Part shown: piece after piece, positions 6,691-11,128 of the stretch
How the letters are laid out: each line of letters begins with the position of its first letter
How positions within the stretch are numbered: the stretch's first letter is position 1
DNA from: Candidatus Methanophagales archaeon
GTDB lineage: Archaea; Halobacteriota; Syntropharchaeia; Alkanophagales; Methanospirareceae
DNA length: 11,128 bases
Direction: 5' to 3'
Assembly: GCA_030621535.1 (NCBI GenBank)
Contig: JAUXHM010000020.1
Location: 1 to 11,128 of the forward strand
Translations under genes and position numbers: made by a program
Notes under the pieces: model-generated
What the model was told of the DNA's origin: nothing
Database searches by the model: none
Seen by the model: the letters and a program-made list of their open reading frames with translations, nothing else

Positions 6691-6865
6691 GTTTTCACCA
6701 CAGTTATTCTTTATCTTATTATCAATTTTCATTCTGATTGCGTGCTTTGCATTTCCTCTACAAAAAGTCACTGACCAACCGGATTGGAAATCCGGGGCAT
6801 CGGGGGAATGCTCAAATATTTGTATTTCAATTTTTTTGTTTTCAGACTTTAATTTAAGCGCACTC

Positions 6866-7420
6866 CTACGTTTTATCATCTTGCAATTCCAAGGTTCGTC
6901 TTGCAATTTTTTCTACCCTTTTTTCTTCCCTATAATAGCTTTCACGGTTTCTTTTTTTAAAATCACACATGACACATTTCCATATATAACCTCCCCAAAA
7001 ACTATGGGATTGTTCTAGTTCAGTTTCACAATTTGGGCATCTAGGTGGGGTTTCAACATCAATATATGATTTTGAATAACTTCCATATAATTCCTTTTTA
7101 GGTGACCTGATTCTCCAAATTACTTTATTATACTCTATATTCCCAAGTGAAATCCAACCGTAAGGAGCAGCGTATGATGAAGCTGCAAAAGGGCCATCTA
7201 AATATTTTAAATACTTAACTCTTCTAAATATAAAAATTATAATAATCCAAAGAAAAATCAAAACCCCGAAAATTTTCAATGTGGTTAATGGGATAAGTTT
7301 AAACCATTCTAACCATTTTCCAGTATATGCTTTCGATCCCAATGCGATTATTGTTGTAGTTATTATTGTTACTATAACAGGATTAATATACTTGTCCATC
7401 AAATACTTGAATATTTTCAT
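6866..7420 (-). CDS. Membrane protein with two N-terminal helices and a C-terminal zinc ribbon
   Basis: I cannot name this protein. The 184 residues show two hydrophobic segments (about 11-28 and 49-66, the second VLIFLWIIIIFIFRR). They are followed by a soluble region with tryptophan and tyrosine residues and a four-cysteine zinc ribbon: CPNC at 128-131 and CVMC at 149-152. The tail is charged and helical (ESYYREEKRVEKIARR). The positive residues after the second helix suggest that the ribbon faces the cytoplasm. I have an impression of similar ribbon-plus-tail sequences in other archaea, without known function. The gene is AT-rich compared with the biosynthetic genes, which suggests accessory DNA. 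Its end overlaps by 14 bases the possible ATG at 6879 of the zinc-finger/AbrB gene downstream, so the two may be cotranscribed and functionally linked. Confidence 0.75.
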   Translation of the reverse strand: MKIFKYLMDKYINPVIVTIITTTIIALGSKAYTGKWLEWFKLIPLTTLKIFGVLIFLWIIIIFIFRRVKYLKYLDGPFAASSYAAPYGWISLGNIEYNKVIWRIRSPKKELYGSYSKSYIDVETPPRCPNCETELEQSHSFWGGYIWKCVMCDFKKRNRESYYREEKRVEKIARRTLELQDDKT

Positions 7421-7740
7421 AATTTATTTTCCCATAAAATTTAATATGATGTCTAATTAATTAATTCTTTTAGTTTAAATCTGATTTCTTAAAATTAATA
7501 TTGATATAAATCTCATAAGATTTAATAATTTATTTAATTAACAAAATAATCTTACTATAAATTGAAAATCTCAATGCTGCATTTATGTATTATTATTGGA
7601 TTAATATAATTTTTTTGTCTATATTGACAAAATGAGCATAAATTCCCCACCCCGCAGTCACTATACCCCGTACTTAAGTACAAGGCTTGTACCTAAGCAC
7701 GAGCGCTAATGACCTAAATTATATGTTTATCATAGTACTA
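7421..7740. other. AT-rich intergenic region with no gene
   Basis: About 320 bases separate the membrane-protein gene from the IS200-like element. Most of it is very AT-rich, with runs such as TTAATTAATT and a small hairpin (AAATCT, CATA loop, AGATTT at 7508-7523). I see no convincing coding frame. It must contain the promoter of the membrane-protein gene, but no single TATA box stands out. A GC-richer patch at about 7640-7715 contains a strong imperfect palindrome, listed separately. Confidence 0.6.
7669..7701. repeat. 16-base imperfect palindrome in a GC-rich patch
   Basis: Arms at 7669-7684 (CGTACTTAAGTACAAG) and 7686-7701 (CTTGTACCTAAGCACG) are complementary at 14 of 16 positions around a single central G. 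The left arm also contains the perfect 12-base palindrome GTACTTAAGTAC at 7670-7681. It could be a protein-binding site, a hairpin in RNA or part of a mobile-element end. No gene covers it. Confidence 0.65.
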
Positions 7741-7801
7741 TATAAAAACTTTTCGCTTTTTTTTCTATTTTTGATGCTTTTCTCCAAAAAGTTTGTTATA
7801 A
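7741..7801. repeat. Downstream-end hairpin repeat of the IS200-like element
   Basis: TATAAAAACTTTTCG, a T-rich loop and CCAAAAAGTTTGTTATAA form an imperfect hairpin of about 60 bases after the transposase stop. Its two outer blocks recur at 8404-8449 on the other side of the gene. Confidence 0.55.
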
Positions 7802-7812
7802 AGCGTAACGTA

Positions 7813-8367
7813 TCAGATTTTGTGCACTTTCTTCTTCTCCTCATCTATCACAACTACAGGTACAGTATCCGCTTTCTCATAACTATACCGCTCCCCTATC
7901 TCTTCTCCCCGCTCCCCTCGTATGACATCTTTTTTCTCTAACCCCTTCTGCCCCGATATATACTTCTCTACCACCTCCCAGCCATGCCCTACCGACCCGT
8001 GATAGCAGGAAGGTGCCCATAAATGCCCCGGGCACCACTCCTTAAGTTGCGGAAATCTATCCCTTATCAGTTTGCTGCTTCTCCCCTTTAGCCGCTTCGC
8101 TATCCAGCTAACCGAATACTTCGGCGGATATTTTATAAAGAGATGAACGTGATCTACACCCACAGCCATGTCGATAACTTCGATATCGAGCTCTTTGCAG
8201 TTTTCTCTGATAATTTCTTCCGCTGCCTCCGCCACTTCGCCAAGCAACACCTTTCCTCTATACTTAGGGGAAAAGACTAAGTGATCTGTCAGCAATGAGA
8301 CCGTATGCCTGTCATGCCTGAGTTCGTGCCTTGTTACCCTTTCCCCCTTCGCCTCCACTTCGCCCAT
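7813..8367 (-). CDS. tnpA: IS200/IS605-family transposase TnpA (HUH, single tyrosine)
   Basis: A Y1 transposase that cuts and rejoins single-stranded DNA at hairpin-marked element ends. The core RHTVSLLTDHLVFSPKYRGK opens the fold at residue 20. The metal-binding HUH motif is His73-Val-His75 in GVDHVHLFIKYPPKYS, and the nucleophile is Tyr136 in EVVEKYISGQ. KRLKGRSSK and LWAPSCYHGSVG are also typical. All catalytic residues are present and the frame is intact, so it could be active. At 184 residues it is longer than the usual 130-150 because of a charged C-terminal extension after about 145 (rich in Glu, Lys and Arg, ending KKKVHKI) and about 18 extra N-terminal residues. No accessory TnpB gene is adjacent. 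Confidence 0.95.
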   Translation of the reverse strand: MGEVEAKGERVTRHELRHDRHTVSLLTDHLVFSPKYRGKVLLGEVAEAAEEIIRENCKELDIEVIDMAVGVDHVHLFIKYPPKYSVSWIAKRLKGRSSKLIRDRFPQLKEWCPGHLWAPSCYHGSVGHGWEVVEKYISGQKGLEKKDVIRGERGEEIGERYSYEKADTVPVVVIDEEKKKVHKI

Positions 8368-8403
8368 CTCTCTTCAAGGTAATCATTGAAAATGGTAAAA
8401 ACC

Positions 8404-8449
8404 TATAAAAACTTTTCGTTTTTTCACACGAAAAAGATATTTGTTATAA
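8404..8449. repeat. Upstream-end hairpin repeat of the IS200-like element
   Basis: TATAAAAACTTTTCG, a short T-rich loop and ACGAAAAAG then TTTGTTATAA form a compact hairpin about 37 bases before the transposase start. The blocks match those at 7741-7801. The sequence also contains TATA-like DNA, so it may carry the transposase promoter as well. Confidence 0.55.
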
Positions 8450-8463
8450 CAACTTCATTTGCG

Positions 8464-8482
8464 AAATTAAAGAAAAAAGACC
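8464..8482 (-). terminator. T-run downstream of truA
   Basis: On the minus strand, about 40 bases after the truA stop, ACCGGTC is followed by TTTTTTCTTTAATTT. Archaeal transcription often ends at such T-rich tracts with little or no hairpin. It would separate truA from the transposase downstream. Confidence 0.35.
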
Positions 8483-8522
8483 GGTAAACCTGGGGAAAGA
8501 AACCCGTATAATAGAAATCAAG

Positions 8523-9377
8523 TTATTCGTTTGTCATATCCCCCAGCACCTCTGCCATCGTGGCATGAAAAACCAAATCACTCTTTAGTCGCTCAACTAT
8601 TCGCCGCTTTGCATATTCATCCTCCACAAATTTAACGTCACGATACGAAACGTTTTTCAACACGAGCCCAAAAGCGGGTGCTGGCTCGATACCTTCCTTT
8701 ACCTTCAGGTCCAATAAATCCTCTATCCATCGTTCGTCTTTCATGCCACTGCCCACAATTCTCAATGCTGAAACTATTTTCCGCACCATCTTACGCAGAA
8801 ACCCGCTTGCTTCTATGTCTATGATGACAAACGGTTTTTTAGTTTTCACCTCTATCCGCTTTATGTCCCTTGTGGTTGAATACCCTGCTACCTCGTACTC
8901 ATTACCCTGAAGCAGAGAGAAGTTAGAGAAATCGTGAGTACCGACAAACAATTCCGATGCCTCTCGCATACGAGTTATATCCAAATCCAAATCAGTTTGT
9001 AAAAATAAGAAATACCTGTACTCACGGCTTATTGCATCCCTACGTGCGTTAAATCCCGAATACGGCTTTGCAATAGCCGACACCCATATACTACCATCGG
9101 GCAGCACGCTGTTTATCATTCGTGGTGTGGTATTTTGGTTTGACGTAACAAATGAAACGACCTGTGCGAGGGCATGCACGCCTTTATCGGTTCTGCCAGC
9201 AGCGGAATAATTCGCCGTTTTTCTGTCTTCAATAATGTCCTGTTTCTTTAATGCCTTGAATAGTTCTCCCTCTATGGTCGGCAGCCCGGACCGAGGTTGA
9301 ATCTGAAGCCCATGATAATTAGTTCCGATATAGCCGACTTTAAGCGCTATCCTTTCTTTTTGTCTCTCTTCGTTCAT
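8523..9377 (-). CDS. truA: tRNA pseudouridine synthase A (positions 38-40)
   Basis: Converts uridine to pseudouridine in the anticodon stem-loop of tRNAs. The 284-residue protein starts MNEERQKERIALKVGYIGTN, with the conserved YIGTNYHGLQIQP opening strand. The catalytic aspartate is Asp64 in AAGRTDKGVHA. The second domain includes FNARRDAISREYRYFL, a GTHDFSNFS motif and the conserved FLRKMVRKIVSAL helix. The frame is open up to 9455, but those 26 extra residues are encoded by an intergenic repeat, and AGAAGGAAAG lies just before the ATG at 9377, so the shorter form is preferred. It is on the same strand as gatA upstream, with a repeat-filled gap of about 150 bases between them. Confidence 0.93.
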   Translation of the reverse strand: MNEERQKERIALKVGYIGTNYHGLQIQPRSGLPTIEGELFKALKKQDIIEDRKTANYSAAGRTDKGVHALAQVVSFVTSNQNTTPRMINSVLPDGSIWVSAIAKPYSGFNARRDAISREYRYFLFLQTDLDLDITRMREASELFVGTHDFSNFSLLQGNEYEVAGYSTTRDIKRIEVKTKKPFVIIDIEASGFLRKMVRKIVSALRIVGSGMKDERWIEDLLDLKVKEGIEPAPAFGLVLKNVSYRDVKFVEDEYAKRRIVERLKSDLVFHATMAEVLGDMTNE

Positions 9378-9388
9378 CTTTCCTTCTG

Positions 9389-9524
9389 TAACCACAAGAT
9401 TACACAGATTTTCACGAGAAAATGTGGGGATGCAAGTCAAACCTGTATTTTGCATCCTGCATTAGTTAATCAGTGTCAATAATTTATTCTCTAATCTCGT
9501 GTAATCTTGTGAAATCTCGTGGTT
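9389..9524. repeat. Inverted pair of degenerate 10-11 base repeat arrays
   Basis: The left arm at 9389-9419 (ACCACAAGATT, ACACAGATTTT, CACGAGA) and the right arm at 9490-9524, read in reverse complement (ACCACGAGATT, TCACAAGATT, ACACGAGATT), match over about 30 bases with six differences. Each arm is made of 10-11 base units. Between them is a further small inverted repeat, GGATGCAA and TTGCATCC. The structure fills the gap between truA and gatA and is of the same kind as the repeat at 1311-1390. Confidence 0.65.
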
Positions 9525-9529
9525 TTGTT

Positions 9530-11002
9530 TTATAACTGCTCGAAAACAAAAGCCGCTCTCAAAATCGTATCCTCCTCAAAATGCTTACCAACGAGCTGCA
9601 AGCCTATTGGCAATCCGTTTGAAAACCCACAGGGAATAGACAAGGAAGGAACACCCGCCAGATTAACGGGTACGGTATTAACGTCCGCGAGGTACAAAGA
9701 GAGTGGGTCTTTCATTCGCTCACCGAGCTCGAAAGCGACAAAGGGCATCGTGGGCATTGCTAATATGTCGTGCTTTTTTAACGCATCCTCAAATTCCGCT
9801 TTTATCCGTGTGCGCACCTTTAACGCCTTCAAATAGTATCTGCCGTAATAACCCGCAGAGAGTGCATACGTGCCAAGGATGATTCTCCTTTTTACTTCTT
9901 CGCCAAACCCCTTACCTCGTATTCCCGAAAACGTCGTATGCCAGTCTTCGTCCCTGCCGGTGCGAAGCCCGTATCTCAGTCCGTCGAACCTCGCGAGATT
10001 TGATGACGCTTCCGACATCGCGATGATGTAATACGAAGCGAGTGCGTATTTCAGGTTCAGACCACGCATGCTTATTTCATCGACAGAAGCACCGGAATCC
10101 TCGAGTTTGTGCACTGCGTTCCAGACGGATTTTTCGACGGGTGGGGAAACACCCTCGATAAATTCCTTTGGAACGCCAATCCTCATGCCTTTGACATTTA
10201 TCTCTTCGCTCCCGGTGCGTTCCGCATTCATCCACCCGGGGGAACAGTAATTCACAGATGCGTTATTTTTTAGCTTTAGCTTCGCTTGTGTGGTGTCCCT
10301 CTCGTCTTTCGCAGAAATCACGTCTAAAAGCAGCGCAGTATCGGTTACGTTTGAAGCCATCGGTCCTATTTGTTCAAGCGAATTGGCATAAGCAATGAGC
10401 CCATACCTTGAAACCAGTCCGTAAGTAGGCTTCAACCCGACCACACCGCAGAACGAAGCAGGACATCGAATAGAACCTCCAGTGTCGGAGCCAAGAGCAA
10501 GCATGGTCTCGCCAGCCGATATTGCCGCAGCGCTACCGCCTGAAGAACCACCCGGCACCCTGCCGAGGTCATACGGGTTCCTCGTTGCCCCATAATAACT
10601 CGTTTCAGTTGAAGTCCCCATGCAGAATTCATCCATGTTCGTTTTACCTATAAGTATCGCTCCTTCTCGTTTCAGCGCCTCTATTACCGCAGCATCGTAA
10701 GGTGGGACATAACCCTCGAGAATTTTCGATGCACAGGTAGTTTGAATACCCATTGTAGAAATACTATCCTTGATGGCTACGGGTACGCCAAGCAGCTTTT
10801 TACGCCGGTATTCGTCTTCATTTTTCCTTTTATCCGCTTCTCTCGCCTTTTCAACTGCGTTCTCCTTGTTTAACGTGATAAAAGCATTTAATTCGCTTCG
10901 TTCTATTCTCTCGTAAATCCTGCACACCATGTCCTCACAGGAGACATCCCCACTTTTTATTCTTTCTACGACCTCTTGTGCGCACAAATTACCGTTTTTC
11001 AT
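9530..11002 (-). CDS. gatA: Asp-tRNA(Asn)/Glu-tRNA(Gln) amidotransferase subunit A
   Basis: The glutaminase/amidase subunit of the GatCAB complex. It releases ammonia from glutamine so that mischarged Asp-tRNA(Asn) or Glu-tRNA(Gln) can be amidated by GatB. The amidase-signature Ser-cisSer-Lys triad is intact: Lys78 in GVPVAIKDS, Ser153 in PGGSSGGSAAA and Ser177 in GSDTGGSIRCPASF, matching Lys79, Ser154 and Ser178 of the Staphylococcus enzyme. TNMDEFCMGTSTE and GRVPGGSSGG are characteristic of GatA rather than other amidases. At 490 residues it is slightly long, with an unusual insert of about 17 residues near 248-266 and a short C-terminus ending in FEQL. gatB and gatC are not in the window. 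A minus-strand TATA box near 11039-11047 lies about 40 bases before the ATG; no ribosome binding site is obvious. Confidence 0.95.
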   Translation of the reverse strand: MKNGNLCAQEVVERIKSGDVSCEDMVCRIYERIERSELNAFITLNKENAVEKAREADKRKNEDEYRRKKLLGVPVAIKDSISTMGIQTTCASKILEGYVPPYDAAVIEALKREGAILIGKTNMDEFCMGTSTETSYYGATRNPYDLGRVPGGSSGGSAAAISAGETMLALGSDTGGSIRCPASFCGVVGLKPTYGLVSRYGLIAYANSLEQIGPMASNVTDTALLLDVISAKDERDTTQAKLKLKNNASVNYCSPGWMNAERTGSEEINVKGMRIGVPKEFIEGVSPPVEKSVWNAVHKLEDSGASVDEISMRGLNLKYALASYYIIAMSEASSNLARFDGLRYGLRTGRDEDWHTTFSGIRGKGFGEEVKRRIILGTYALSAGYYGRYYLKALKVRTRIKAEFEDALKKHDILAMPTMPFVAFELGERMKDPLSLYLADVNTVPVNLAGVPSLSIPCGFSNGLPIGLQLVGKHFEEDTILRAAFVFEQL

Positions 11003-11081
11003 CTGTTCTGTTGTTTTGCTCTATTTTATTTTTTGTTAGCTTTATATATTTTTATAACTATTACGCAGATGGGAGAGGGAG
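11003..11081. promoter_or_regulatory. Divergent promoter region between gatA and the radical SAM gene
   Basis: A T-rich and AT-rich gap of 79 bases. TTTATATATTTTTATAA at 11041-11057 contains TATA-like sequence usable in both directions, about 40 bases from the gatA ATG on the left and from the ATG at 11082 on the right. GGGAGAGGGAG at 11071-11081 is the ribosome binding region of the rightward gene. Confidence 0.5.
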
Positions 11082-11128
11082 ATGAAAACAAAGTCATTAT
11101 GTCCGGAATGTCTCGAAGTTATAGACGC
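11082..11128 (+). CDS. Start of a probable radical SAM protein of the tetraether lipid synthase type (partial)
   Basis: Only the first 15 codons are present: MKTKSLCPECLEVID. The opening TKSLCPxCLxxIDA, with its early CxxC pair, matches from memory the N-terminal zinc-binding segment of the archaeal radical SAM family related to MJ0619, which includes tetraether lipid synthase (Tes). Tes joins two archaeol chains into tetraether lipids at the membrane. A strong GGGAGAGGGAG precedes the ATG and a TATA-like box lies about 40 bases upstream, so this is a true start. The radical SAM cluster motif itself lies outside the window, so the assignment rests on a very short match. Confidence 0.6.
   Translation, partial: MKTKSLCPECLEVID

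Larger units (their letters stand above)
7741..8449 (-). mobile_element. Stand-alone IS200-type insertion sequence (approximate ends)
   Basis: A single Y1/HUH transposase gene is flanked on both sides by related sequences. TATAAAAACTTTTCG occurs at 7741-7755 and again at 8404-8418, and TTTGTTATAA occurs at 7792-7801 and 8440-8449, in the same order and orientation. Each pair folds back on itself. On the left, TATAAAAACTTTT pairs with AAAAAGTTTGTTATA. On the right, CTTTTCGT pairs with ACGAAAAAG inside the same outer TATAA...TTATA frame. IS200/IS605 elements carry such subterminal hairpins at both ends, and the span of about 710 bases matches IS200-size elements. No TnpB gene is present. The exact cleavage positions and target site are not visible, so the ends are approximate. 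Confidence 0.6.

Noticed and set aside
6770..6815. tRNA-like anticodon arm (5-base stem with a 7-base loop) around the 6779-6795 hairpin
   Set aside because: No matching D-arm, T-arm with TTCGA or acceptor stem flanks it on either strand.
7508..7523. Small AAATCT/AGATTT hairpin as a terminator
   Set aside because: It lies upstream of, not after, the nearest gene, and such hairpins are expected by chance in DNA this AT-rich.
7687..7941. Plus-strand frame running from the AT-rich gap into the transposase gene
   Set aside because: Phe/Leu/Ile-rich product from T-runs, overlaps the real transposase antisense and crosses the insertion-sequence end.
9378..9455. N-terminal extension of truA by 26 residues
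   Set aside because: The extra codons lie in the intergenic repeat array, and a good ribosome binding site precedes the ATG at 9377.

Overview
The window reads as a piece of an archaeal, euryarchaeote-like chromosome. It carries archaeal-type ribosomal protein L6 and an A/V-type ATP synthase subunit D. TATA-like boxes replace bacterial -35/-10 pairs, and the last 47 bases begin a protein that looks like an archaeal radical-SAM lipid enzyme. A two-domain ACT protein stands directly upstream of homoserine dehydrogenase. The style of the proteins and the moderate GC suggest a methanogen or ANME/Syntrophoarchaeia-type lineage, but this is an impression from memory and was not tested by search.

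Layout. Bases 1-191 (minus) hold the N-terminal part of a small antitoxin-like gene of a type I associate with cyanobacteria and Chloroflexi. Bases 238-4893 (minus) form an amino-acid biosynthesis block. In transcription order it contains histidinol dehydrogenase (hisD), an aspartate-type aminotransferase with its own TATA box, a small uncertain ORF that may be frameshifted, the ACT-domain protein, and homoserine dehydrogenase. The aminotransferase and homoserine dehydrogenase both belong to aspartate-family metabolism, and the ACT protein is a plausible amino-acid sensor for that branch. Bases 4979-6334 (plus) hold ribosomal protein L6 and ATP synthase subunit D, both apart from their usual operons. 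hisD and L6 diverge from a short AT-rich promoter region.

Bases 6343-7420 (minus) are an accessory two-gene unit: a two-helix membrane protein with a zinc ribbon, then a zinc-finger/AbrB-type DNA-binding protein. An AT-rich gap of about 390 bp follows, with one GC-rich patch holding a strong imperfect palindrome. Bases 7741-8449 look like a stand-alone IS200-type insertion sequence. It has one HUH/Y1 transposase gene flanked on both sides by related hairpin-forming repeats. Bases 8523-11002 (minus) carry truA (tRNA pseudouridine synthase) and gatA (tRNA-dependent amidotransferase subunit A). gatA diverges from the start of a probable tetraether-lipid-synthase-like radical SAM gene at the right edge.

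Two intergenic spots (1311-1390 and 9389-9524) carry the same kind of short degenerate repeat, built of 10-11 base units arranged as inverted arms. The most interesting items are the paired hairpin ends of the IS200-like element, the zinc-finger/AbrB gene with its uncertain N-terminal extension, the matching intergenic repeats, and the foreign-looking antitoxin gene. I found no CRISPR array, rRNA or tRNA.
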